From the NCBI GenBank assembly GCA_017384225.1, contig JAFNUD010000009.1:1-64000 (forward strand): a stretch of DNA of 64,000 nucleotides, read 5' to 3'. Both the position numbers and the translations under genes were made by a program. Below are positions 53,825-61,686 of the stretch, in pieces (within the stretch, counting starts at the first letter, position 1; the number at the start of each line of letters is the position of its first letter). The notes below the pieces were generated by a model, which ran no database searches, had not been told where the DNA came from, and saw only the letters and a program-made list of their open reading frames with translations. The DNA comes from Paludibacteraceae bacterium. GTDB taxonomy: Bacteria; Bacteroidota; Bacteroidia; Bacteroidales; Paludibacteraceae.

Positions 53825-55336
53825 ATGCAGCCTCAGTACATTTTTGAAACTAGTTGGGAGGTATGCAATCGTGTAGGCGGCATCTATGCCGTTCTCTCTA
53901 CGCGTGCAGCCTCTATGCAAGCAGAACATAAAGATAAAGTCGTATTCTTCGGTCCTGATTTTGGTGAACACTCCAATCTCACTTTCAAGGAGAGCAAGAC
54001 CTTGCTCAAAGGGTGGCGTCCTAAAGGTGTGCGCGTAGGTCGTTGGCAGGTGCCTGGCAAACCTATTGCCGTATTGCTTAAGTGGGACGAACTATGGGCA
54101 GAGAAAGACCAAATCTTCTCACATATGTGGGAGAAGTTTGGCATACAAAGCCATGCTGCATATGGCGACTACGATGAGAGCTGCCTTTTTGCCTATGCGG
54201 TCGGACAAGTGGCAGAAAGTCTGTACAAGCATTTGGATATGCCAACCACAGTCATGCACTGCAACGAGTGGCAGACGGCTTTTACTATCCTCTATTTGCG
54301 CGAACATTGTCCTGCTATCGGCACACTTTTTACCACCCATGCTACCAGTATTGGTCGCTCCATTGCAGGCAATGGCAAACCCCTTTACGACTGCTTCGAT
54401 GCTTTCCAAGGCGACCAAATGGCGCAGGAACTCAACATGGTCAGCAAGCACTCTGCCGAGAAGAAAGCAGCGCATCTATGCGACTGCTTCACTACCGTGA
54501 GTGACCTCACTGCACGCGAGTGTAAGCAACTGCTTGACAAACCCGTAGATATTGTCACTCCTAACGGATTCGAACAGGGTTTTGTACCTCAAGGCGCTAA
54601 CTTTGACATAACGCGCGAGCGCGCACGAAAGACCTTGCTATCACTTGCTCGCGCGAAAGGTATCGATGCTAAAAATACAGATATGCTCATTGGTACAGCA
54701 GGACGCTTCGAGTGGAAGAACAAAGGTATCGATGTCTTTTTAGAATCAATGAGAAAGTTAGGCGAAGCCAATCTTCCATCTACAGGCACAGCCGATCTAC
54801 AGCCCGCAGGGCGATCTACAGCGCAGCGATCTGTCATTGCTTTCGTGATGATTCCTTATTTGGAACGTGAGGATTTCAGTGTAGGAAATGTGCATGTAGT
54901 TTTTATACCTACCTATCTCAATGGAAACGACGGAGTGCTAAATTTGCCTTATTATGATTTGTTGATAGGTCTTGACTTGACTGTCTTCCCAAGTTACTAT
55001 GAGCCTTGGGGTTATACTCCATTGGAGAGTATGGCATTTCATGTGCCTACTATCACTACCAGTTTGAGTGGTTATGGTGTATGGTGTAAGGAACAAGGAT
55101 GTACTACGATTGACAAGGGGGTGGCAGTCATTTATCGTAATGATAGCAATACCTACGATGTGATTTCACATATTGTAAATACGATAGAGTATTATTTGTC
55201 GCTAACGCCAAAGAAAGTATCCGCAGCGCGTGAGGCCGCAGTAAAACTTGCGCTGCAAGCCGAATGGAAGAACTTCTTTACTTATTACCGCGAAGCTTAC
55301 ACTATCGCACTTAAAAAATCACTTGCTCGTATGTAG
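53825..55336 (+). CDS. Glycogen synthase, GT3 (eukaryote-like) family
   Basis: A 503-residue GT-B enzyme of the GT3 type: FETSWEVCNRVGGIYAVLST at the N-terminus, FFGPDFGEH, CNEWQTAFTILYLRE and FTTHATSIGRSIAGNG. The acceptor/donor end has FPSYYEPWGYTPLESMAFH, the E-x7-E catalytic pair. Residues about 318-336 are a repeat-encoded linker (see separate entry). The stop codon lies inside the terminator hairpin. The other starch-synthase-like gene at 5.3 kb is half-length, so this is the window's likely active synthase. Confidence 0.85.
   Translation: MQPQYIFETSWEVCNRVGGIYAVLSTRAASMQAEHKDKVVFFGPDFGEHSNLTFKESKTLLKGWRPKGVRVGRWQVPGKPIAVLLKWDELWAEKDQIFSHMWEKFGIQSHAAYGDYDESCLFAYAVGQVAESLYKHLDMPTTVMHCNEWQTAFTILYLREHCPAIGTLFTTHATSIGRSIAGNGKPLYDCFDAFQGDQMAQELNMVSKHSAEKKAAHLCDCFTTVSDLTARECKQLLDKPVDIVTPNGFEQGFVPQGANFDITRERARKTLLSLARAKGIDAKNTDMLIGTAGRFEWKNKGIDVFLESMRKLGEANLPSTGTADLQPAGRSTAQRSVIAFVMIPYLEREDFSVGNVHVVFIPTYLNGNDGVLNLPYYDLLIGLDLTVFPSYYEPWGYTPLESMAFHVPTITTSLSGYGVWCKEQGCTTIDKGVAVIYRNDSNTYDVISHIVNTIEYYLSLTPKKVSAAREAAVKLALQAEWKNFFTYYREAYTIALKKSLARM
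54778..54832 (+). repeat. ATCTACAG-type repeat inside the glycogen synthase gene
   Basis: ATCTACAG or ATCTGTC begins at 54778, 54795, 54814 and 54829, with GCACAG or GCGCAG between. It encodes STGTADLQPAGRSTAQRS, unlike the flanking conserved protein. Confidence 0.55.
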
Positions 55337-55349
55337 CAAGTGATTTTTT
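55313..55349. terminator. Terminator overlapping the glycogen synthase stop codon
   Basis: AAAAAATCACTTGCT and AGCAAGTGATTTTTT form a 15-bp stem with a 7-nt loop. A and T runs on both sides would let it act for the convergent sirtuin gene too. The TAG stop lies at the 3' edge of the loop. Confidence 0.85.
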
Positions 55350-55365
55350 TGTATATAGACATTCA

Positions 55366-56064
55366 CTACATACTCTCCAGCAACGCTTCCACCAAGACGG
55401 GTACGCCCTCGGTCGCGAGTGCTTGGATATGTCCTACTCGGTCGCCATAGTAGCTTAGATTTGGTTCGTTGATATCTACCAAATAGATTTCTGCATGTGC
55501 GGGGGCGTACATCAATAGGGATGCCGCGGGATAAACGTTGAGTGAGGTGCCCACCACAATCATAATATCTGCTTCGCTGGCTATCTCGCATGCCCGAGAG
55601 AAGTTTGGCACATCCTCGCCAAAGAACACTATATGCGGACGTAGGATTGAGCCATCGGGATGCAGGTCGCCGTAGTGTTGCTCCCATCCTTCTATATTGA
55701 CTGTATCGTGTGGGTTTTTCTGCGAACGAAGTTTGGTTATCTCGCCATGCAGGTGTAGTACATTGCGACTGCCAGCACGTTCGTGCAGGTTGTCGATGTT
55801 TTGTGTAATAACCTGTGTATCAGGGAATAGATCTTGCAGCCGTGCGATAGCTTTGTGTGCAAGGTTAGGTTCTGCGGCTAGCGCATCTCGACGACGCATA
55901 TTGTAAAACTCCACGCATAATTGGGGATTTCTCTGCCAAGCTTCGGCGGTGCATACATCTTCCAACTGGTAGCGTTCCCATAGTCCATCGGTGTCGCGAA
56001 ATGTTCCTAGCCCACTTTCAGCGGAAACGCCCGCTCCTGTAAAAACAACAATTTTCTTGCTCAT
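55366..56064 (-). CDS. cobB: NAD-dependent protein deacylase (sirtuin)
   Basis: A 232-residue Sir2-family enzyme. FTGAGVSAESGLGTFRDTDG binds NAD, QNIDNLHERAGS and the catalytic His in HLHGEI follow, and VVGTSLNVYPAASL ends the Rossmann part. FYNMRRR contains the Y-x2-R pair that binds dicarboxyl-acyl groups in class III (SIRT5-like) sirtuins, suggesting desuccinylase/demalonylase activity. The four zinc cysteines between the His and FFGEDVP are absent. It is the last core gene before the accessory island. Confidence 0.9.
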   Translation of the reverse strand: MSKKIVVFTGAGVSAESGLGTFRDTDGLWERYQLEDVCTAEAWQRNPQLCVEFYNMRRRDALAAEPNLAHKAIARLQDLFPDTQVITQNIDNLHERAGSRNVLHLHGEITKLRSQKNPHDTVNIEGWEQHYGDLHPDGSILRPHIVFFGEDVPNFSRACEIASEADIMIVVGTSLNVYPAASLLMYAPAHAEIYLVDINEPNLSYYGDRVGHIQALATEGVPVLVEALLESM

Positions 56065-56240
56065 GATTTAGTTTGTCTTTATGGGTTAGTAATATGATTT
56101 AGCAAAAGTGGTGCAAATATACTATAAAAAATGCACATACGCAAGCAAAGCGAGAAAAACAGCAAAAAAAACAGGTTGTATCTCTACACGTCTTTACCTA
56201 TACTCTAAACAATAATGAAACGTCCACTAAACAGGGTTTT

Positions 56241-56271
56241 ACGGGTTTTTGACGGGTTTTTGACGGGTTTG
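56241..56271. repeat. 11-bp tandem repeat at island boundary
   Basis: ACGGGTTTTTG is repeated at 56241 and 56252 and partly at 56263 (ACGGGTTTG), preceded by ACAGGGTTTT. It lies in the 272-bp gene-free gap between the sirtuin gene and the RhuM pseudogene. The rest of that gap is A/T-rich with no other feature seen. Confidence 0.75.
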
Positions 56272-56336
56272 TAGCATAGACTCCCAGACACATCTAGAGA
56301 ACTTGTTGGGCAGCGTTGAGGATTCTATTCATCTGT

Positions 56337-56781
56337 TTATTTAGTTTTGTATCCTTTGTTTGTCTTAATCTCGGCATACTTGCCAAGCATCTGTAGGTGT
56401 TTAAGGTCTTCATTGAGTTCTTTGATGCTTTCTAAATGTTCAGCGACACGCAAAATGTGTTTGTATTTGGAATATTCCTCATCTGCTTTTTGCAATGCCA
56501 TTTGATGAGAAATGCGCCCCGCATCTTCCAAAATGGACTTTCTATTCATAGTCAATACCATTTTAAGATGCTCTATCCAATCTTTCATATACATTGGCAC
56601 ATGTGCAACAGCTTGCGCTTCAGCAAATGCCAAGAACTGCTCAACTATCAGTTTCAACACCTTAATTTCATCTTCTGTCAGATAGTTGCGAAAGCCATAC
56701 CGTTTCATCATGAAGCTGAACATCTAATTTGGTCAGTCCATCTTCTGTCTGGTAGATGATAATATTTCCGTTTTCTTCCAT
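56337..56781 (-). pseudogene. RhuM-family protein, internally deleted and frameshifted
   Basis: Two parts of one RhuM (virulence/DNA-binding-like) protein abut here. From ATG at 56781, the N-terminal 32 residues read MEENGNIIIYQTEDGLTKLD then VQLHDETVWLSQ. At about 56686 the homology switches to the C-terminal domain in another frame (NYLTEDEIKVLKLIVEQFLA, then HVPMYMKDWIEHLKMVL), which runs to the stop at 56337. Full RhuM proteins are about 300-345 residues, so roughly 150-180 codons are missing. The upstream promoter is intact. The C-terminal ORF could still be translated from an ATG near 56723, but probably not as functional RhuM. Confidence 0.8.
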
Positions 56782-56821
56782 AAAGCGTTTTGTTTTTCGT
56801 TAGTAATTTCATTTCACGCTG

Positions 56822-56852
56822 CAAAGGTAGTTCTTTTCGGGGTCCCCTCAAA
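56822..56852 (-). promoter_or_regulatory. Promoter of the RhuM pseudogene
   Basis: Minus-strand TACCTTTG (56822-56829), 19-bp spacer, TTTG (56849-56852). A palindrome overlaps the -33 element. Confidence 0.7.
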
Positions 56853-56868
56853 TTTGCAATTTGTGGGG
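56844..56868. promoter_or_regulatory. Palindrome over the -33 element (possible operator)
   Basis: CCCCTCAAATT-TGC-AATTTGTGGGG: arms pair at 10 of 11 positions. The remaining sequence up to 57012 shows no supported gene; a short plus-strand frame there has no recognisable homology. Confidence 0.5.
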
Positions 56869-57012
56869 AGAGCGGAGGCATTGATCGCTTTAATGATGCC
56901 AAGCATCAGTCTGTGAGCTTCAATTGCCGAACGCGAGCTAAATGTTGTCAGTGGATAGAGAAAGATGCAAATAAATTGGTTTTTATGGGGTGGTAGGGGG
57001 AATTATGTTAGT

Positions 57013-57219
57013 TTATGCTCTGTTATTGTTATAAACTTCTTCAAACATTTCGTCCTGTACTTTTCTGAGTTTTTTATTGTGTGGTTCGTCTTGGCAAGCA
57101 ATATTGCGTGACCCATAATATGAAATTCGCCTTTTCCATACTCTGCATATGGTGTAAACCAGCGCAACGCAAACGATGGTACTTACAACTGCTAGTAATA
57201 TTTTGAACAAGATAGACAT
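57013..57219 (-). CDS. Small single-pass membrane protein
   Basis: 68 residues. One hydrophobic segment near the N-terminus (ILLAVVSTIVCVALVYTIC) is followed by a basic RVWKRR stop-transfer and a charged C-terminal tail (NKKLRKVQDEMFEEVY). Family not recognised. It lies last in a minus-strand run downstream of the restriction-like cassette, 26 bp from the next gene. Confidence 0.5.
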   Translation of the reverse strand: MSILFKILLAVVSTIVCVALVYTICRVWKRRISYYGSRNIACQDEPHNKKLRKVQDEMFEEVYNNNRA

Positions 57220-57245
57220 TTTAGCACATTAAATTATGTGGGGGA

Positions 57246-57677
57246 TTATTTTTTCTTTCCTTTTTTCACATACTTGACTGTTAGGAATTGTTCTAGTTGT
57301 TCCTGCGTAATTTCAGTGCCTATTTTACTATTGATTGAACCTTTTTTAGGGGGCCATTCAATTCCTATAGCTTCTAATTGATGTTTTGTAAGTCCACCAT
57401 TAGCCGTTTTAGCGGATTTTATGTGTTCTCGTGTTAGAATTACTTTTGTATTATCTTTTCTCTCTTTATCTAGTGTTTTAACTTTGTGATCTGTATTCTC
57501 TTTTTGTGATTTGCGAACAACTTTTCTTTCCTTTCTATAATAGATTTTACTGCGTAATAAGCTTTTTTCGGCCTCACTTTTTCTATGATAGGATAAGTAC
57601 TCTTGTATACGCGTGTATAACATTCCAAGTAAGCCTACAAATATAATAACAGAAAATATAATCCACAGTATACGCAT
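57246..57677 (-). CDS. Membrane-anchored basic protein of unknown function
   Basis: 143 residues. An N-terminal membrane segment (LWIIFSVIIFVGLLGMLY) is followed by a Lys/Arg-rich, probably coiled region. The compact C-terminal motif GGLTKHQLEAIGIEWPPKKG then EITQEQLEQFL resembles short 'TKxQLxxxGxxWPPxKG' modules in other accessory proteins. I do not recognise a named family. The low G+C of this region fits recent acquisition. Confidence 0.5.
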   Translation of the reverse strand: MRILWIIFSVIIFVGLLGMLYTRIQEYLSYHRKSEAEKSLLRSKIYYRKERKVVRKSQKENTDHKVKTLDKERKDNTKVILTREHIKSAKTANGGLTKHQLEAIGIEWPPKKGSINSKIGTEITQEQLEQFLTVKYVKKGKKK

Positions 57678-57718
57678 AAATTATTATATATTAAATGTTT
57701 ATAAAATATATTGAGTGA

Positions 57719-58489
57719 TTATATCTCTTCTGCTTTTAATCTAAACGCATTTTCATCTACGCTCATTTGGTAGAGTTTGATGTTTGGATTGAGATGTTTG
57801 CAAGCGTGATTGATAATCTTTATTTTGTCTTCTTCTGGGGTATTAATACCGATGTATATAGACTCAAAACATTCACCTGAAATAGGGAAGAAATGACGCA
57901 TTTCTTTCCAATCCCAGATCTTATCAGGATTATTCCTCTTCGCTTGTTCAGGTGTAAATGCTGCAAATTGAGCATTGGGTTTTGGAATAATCAGTCTTAC
58001 CTCTTGTTCGTATTCCCAATCTTTCGCCTTAGTGGCTAGTTGGTGGTAATATGGTTCGAAAGGTCTAAATGTGTTGGATGCAACTAATTTATCCATATAT
58101 TGTACATCAAGAGGGAATGGCTTCAAATAGATTTGTCCACACATCTGCGGCATACTTTCTATTGCCTTCTCAATGTCTATACCAATACAAATACCAGAAT
58201 GACTACGACAATAATGGCTCCACATCAGCATAGAATCATTTACTTTAGAGAAACTACACAGCCATGTGTCATTTCTTAGATTCGTTGCTTGATTCTCTTC
58301 AACCTCTTTTTGCCATTGTCTCTGAATACCTTGTAGCTTATCATCAATATTACTCTCATGATCTATCAAACTTGGATGGCAGTCGAATGGGTCATTCAAC
58401 TGCGTAGCGTTGGTAAATTGGAGATCAGAATTCCCAATCATGCATTTTGCACCTGTTATATCCAGATATTTATAGAGTATTCTTGACAT
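57719..58489 (-). CDS. DUF2971 family protein
   Basis: 256 residues with the DUF2971 features: LYKYLDI at the N-terminus, QLNDPFDCHP, TWLCSFSKVNDSMLMWSHYC and HSGICIGID, then WEYEQEVRLII. Function unknown; the family is common in accessory and mobile regions. No signal peptide or membrane segment. It lies 17 bp downstream of the membrane helical protein and 41 bp upstream of the basic membrane protein. Confidence 0.8.
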   Translation of the reverse strand: MSRILYKYLDITGAKCMIGNSDLQFTNATQLNDPFDCHPSLIDHESNIDDKLQGIQRQWQKEVEENQATNLRNDTWLCSFSKVNDSMLMWSHYCRSHSGICIGIDIEKAIESMPQMCGQIYLKPFPLDVQYMDKLVASNTFRPFEPYYHQLATKAKDWEYEQEVRLIIPKPNAQFAAFTPEQAKRNNPDKIWDWKEMRHFFPISGECFESIYIGINTPEEDKIKIINHACKHLNPNIKLYQMSVDENAFRLKAEEI

Positions 58490-58505
58490 TTATTTATTTT
58501 ATACA

Positions 58506-59108
58506 TTAAGATATGTTACATTCTTTGCGCATTTGGTGAATGATTTGTTGGCTCAATGATTGAAATCGAGCCCAATGATCTATCTTACCTATTTCAGATA
58601 TTTTTTGTAGTCCTTGTATATCTTTTGGAACACTTCCCAAGGCTTTTTGCCATTCTTGATTTAAACTTTCCGTTAGCAATTTTAGATCTTGTAACATTGG
58701 CATTAATTCCTCTGTGGCATCTAATTCTACTACTGCTATTGCTTGAGAAATCCTCAATAATGGTTTTGAGGCATGTTCTACACATTCCCACATTGCATTA
58801 TACATTTCTATCAAACAATTATTCAATACTATTTCATGGTCTGCTGCTTGATAGTTAAGTGTAAGTACTTGGGGAATAACTTTTTTCGCTATTTCTTGTA
58901 TTTTATTCATAGGTGAAATAGACATGTCTTTTGATATACCATCTAATTCTCTTAAGAAGGCACTGTAAGCATCATGTCGCATCTTTTTCTGTTCAATCGT
59001 TTTTTGTAATTTTTGGTTTTTATGTGACTGAACTATAGCTATTATCCATCCTATAATAGCTATGCCTCCCGTTATTACCCATCCAATGATTAATTCTTGT
59101 TTCTCCAT
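58506..59108 (-). CDS. Membrane-anchored helical protein of unknown function
   Basis: 200 residues. An N-terminal segment (IIGWVITGGIAIIGWIIAIV) is followed by a cytosolic all-helical domain with heptad-like hydrophobics and few glycines. No recognised family. It is the first gene after the McrB/DUF2357 pair, with a 61-bp gap, so it may share its transcript. N-in or N-out orientation is unclear; the basic HKNQKLQKTIEQKKMRH after the segment favours a cytosolic body. Confidence 0.5.
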   Translation of the reverse strand: MEKQELIIGWVITGGIAIIGWIIAIVQSHKNQKLQKTIEQKKMRHDAYSAFLRELDGISKDMSISPMNKIQEIAKKVIPQVLTLNYQAADHEIVLNNCLIEMYNAMWECVEHASKPLLRISQAIAVVELDATEELMPMLQDLKLLTESLNQEWQKALGSVPKDIQGLQKISEIGKIDHWARFQSLSQQIIHQMRKECNIS

Positions 59109-59169
59109 GATATGAGATTTGCTGGTATATTGTATTATTAATCTTCAATCATTTAGTGTTTTTCTGGTT

Positions 59170-61686
59170 CTAAAAACCAATATCCACTTCCTCTTTGGTC
59201 ATTGGAGTTTCGAGGCAGTCAAGTACTTGAGGTAAGGTCACCGTGTGAGGGTGGAGAGTTAAATTACCCTGTTGTCCTTTGGTTGGGTCAATACCTAACT
59301 TTTCCCATAGCAAGTTAATATCAAAGCCATGCTTCTCTAACATGTCGCGTTTGATACCTCTACCTTTTATCTTGAATACAAAATAATATTGTGTACCTTG
59401 GCTTGTTACCGTGGATGGATATTCGTGATTGTTTACCAAATCCTCTTTGCTCTTAATTTTTGGACCTTCTCCATCCAATTTGCACAAACTAATACCATTC
59501 TTACCATGCAACAAAACATATTTAGCAGAGAGCAATTGAGGCGTTATATCCATAGAACCTTTGGCTTCTCCCAAGCGGACATTATACATTTTCTTGCTGA
59601 GAATCCATTGGAGATGTTCAATATCTTTATAATAACCTACTAAAACTGATGACTGATCTCCATCTTGAACATATGCCAATCCTCTCTGAGGAATAGAGTC
59701 CTCAATATGGTGGTACATTGTCTCCTTCTCAAGAAGAATTTCTTTGAGATGAGCATACAATTGTGGTCCTTCTGGATCGGTATTCTCTTCTTCCTTGCCT
59801 ACTGGCAATAATGGAAAGGCGCCTATATTCACTTTTTGAATAGACTTACTATAGAATCTGTTGGCTATTGACTCGTCATCTCCTCTACCAGGGAATAGTA
59901 CATAACCACCGATAACCTCTTTGCTACGTGGTCGCTCTGCTTCATCCATACCATAGTATATTGCATCGCGATAACGGTGCATTTGGTTAATCGCATCGGC
60001 TGGCGGATAGTCTGCTCCTTTCAACTCAAATCCCTTATCATCTGTTGTGTCATACCAATCCTCTGTTTTATCAAGCTTCGTATCACTCCAAACACGGTAT
60101 TTAGCATCATACAGATAAGTTAAGACCTCTCCGTTCGCTTTCTTGATATTTACGATAATATCTGGTCGTTGCTCTGTAGTCATAGAGCGGATATCAAAAT
60201 CATCCTGATGCACACGACTAAAAGTATGTTGGTAGTGAATTGATATCTCGTCACCTTTGTGTTTCTTTAATTGCTCAGAAAAAATAGCACCTGCTTTATC
60301 CTTTACTTTGGTCTGATCAACACTAGGATATTGTATCACCACACGATAGTCTACCCTATTATTAGCAGATAGATTGCGTTGATAGTTCACCAACGAACCA
60401 TTAGGTTCTGTAATCAATGGACTTTGAGGATCTAATTGCAACACCTTCAACACCATATTTTTTACTTTGATAAAACACCAAAGTTCATAGATCTCCCATA
60501 TCTGCAAAGTACCAATATTAGTGGTTCCTTGGTAGAAGTCTATACCCTTGCGGAGCTTCAACCAGTTCTTATATATCTGTTGGTATCCCATTCTGCCCTG
60601 CAGTACCATTGACTCTTGGCGCATTCCCTCAAATTTGCCTACTGCATCAAAGAAAGGATGTTTCAGATATTTATGAATGGTCTGTTGAAATTTCTCCCAT
60701 CTTTCAAAGTATGATTGTGAAATATCTGTATGTTGGCGAGTTAGGACATTGGCAAAGACTTTCTCTAATTGTTTACCAATTTGCTGAAGTGTATATTTTA
60801 CGAAACGATTCTCAAGTGAATTGACTGTTTTATCATATACACTATACCGAAAATAATGTTTCTCTAGTTGTCCACCTGTCTTACCATTTATTTTGTCATA
60901 GTCAGCCGCTTCCTTTTCTTTATACTCTTCCTCCATAGCTGGTGTCCAGCGCTTGATTCGATCTGCATGCGCATGTAAAATCTGCGTACGAACTTTAGAG
61001 TGTGGATTTTTGATGATCCTATCCACATTCTTTAAGTAGTCATGTACAACATCCTCGAATACTTGCATCCAAGCCTCTAATGGAGGGCATTTCTTTCCCT
61101 TCACTAATTGCTGCATGGTCAATGAGCAATAACGGAATATCAATCCTTCAAACTCAGCATTGACTGCTTTCAGTATAGAATTATAGTCATGCTTTACATC
61201 TAATTTAGGAGAGACAACTTGGAAGGTAATCCACTCCTCATGACTTCGTCCTTCCTTTTGATATTCTATCCCCAATCGGAACAGTCCTGGCTCATTCAGG
61301 AAGCTAATATCACCAGTGAACTGCCTCATATTATAGAAGAAAGCATCTTCGATATCTCTCCTAATATGTCTTACATTTGGCGTTCCGGGGTCTATCTTAA
61401 ATTGAAAAACAATATGATACTTGTTCGTCTCGTATACTACCGGCCAATAGTGTTTACTGAGCTCTATTGAAACCAATTTATCTTCCTGATAGCTATACAA
61501 TAGCACATCATCAAAACCCTTACTTGCTTCATATGCACAATACGAAAACGGATTTGATTTTTCTTCGGAACCTTCATTGCGATAGTTAATACGCCCTTGG
61601 AATCTATTCCAAGCGGTATCAATCTCATTCGTTTGAATGAGTATATCAAAATCCTCGTGACAATATTTTAATACTGTTTTATGCAT
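59170..61686 (-). CDS. DUF2357/PD-(D/E)XK nuclease, McrC-like partner
   Basis: An 838-residue protein expected to be the DNA-cleaving subunit of an McrBC-like system. The N-terminal 290 residues form the DUF2357 region, ending in SLENRFVKYTL (292-300). The nuclease core follows: YELW near residue 401, RPDI with D509 and DAKYRV with D527 and K529, the P-D ... (D/E)-x-K pattern. The last 200 residues (LGEAKGSMDITPQLLSAKYV onward) form an extra strand-rich domain without an assignment. Its ATG overlaps the McrB-like stop codon (TAATG), showing tight coupling. Confidence 0.82.
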   Translation of the reverse strand: MHKTVLKYCHEDFDILIQTNEIDTAWNRFQGRINYRNEGSEEKSNPFSYCAYEASKGFDDVLLYSYQEDKLVSIELSKHYWPVVYETNKYHIVFQFKIDPGTPNVRHIRRDIEDAFFYNMRQFTGDISFLNEPGLFRLGIEYQKEGRSHEEWITFQVVSPKLDVKHDYNSILKAVNAEFEGLIFRYCSLTMQQLVKGKKCPPLEAWMQVFEDVVHDYLKNVDRIIKNPHSKVRTQILHAHADRIKRWTPAMEEEYKEKEAADYDKINGKTGGQLEKHYFRYSVYDKTVNSLENRFVKYTLQQIGKQLEKVFANVLTRQHTDISQSYFERWEKFQQTIHKYLKHPFFDAVGKFEGMRQESMVLQGRMGYQQIYKNWLKLRKGIDFYQGTTNIGTLQIWEIYELWCFIKVKNMVLKVLQLDPQSPLITEPNGSLVNYQRNLSANNRVDYRVVIQYPSVDQTKVKDKAGAIFSEQLKKHKGDEISIHYQHTFSRVHQDDFDIRSMTTEQRPDIIVNIKKANGEVLTYLYDAKYRVWSDTKLDKTEDWYDTTDDKGFELKGADYPPADAINQMHRYRDAIYYGMDEAERPRSKEVIGGYVLFPGRGDDESIANRFYSKSIQKVNIGAFPLLPVGKEEENTDPEGPQLYAHLKEILLEKETMYHHIEDSIPQRGLAYVQDGDQSSVLVGYYKDIEHLQWILSKKMYNVRLGEAKGSMDITPQLLSAKYVLLHGKNGISLCKLDGEGPKIKSKEDLVNNHEYPSTVTSQGTQYYFVFKIKGRGIKRDMLEKHGFDINLLWEKLGIDPTKGQQGNLTLHPHTVTLPQVLDCLETPMTKEEVDIGF

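Noticed and set aside
56790..56996. Plus-strand 68-residue frame upstream of the RhuM pseudogene
   Set aside because: It runs through the minus-strand promoter and palindrome and resembles no known protein; probably a chance frame.
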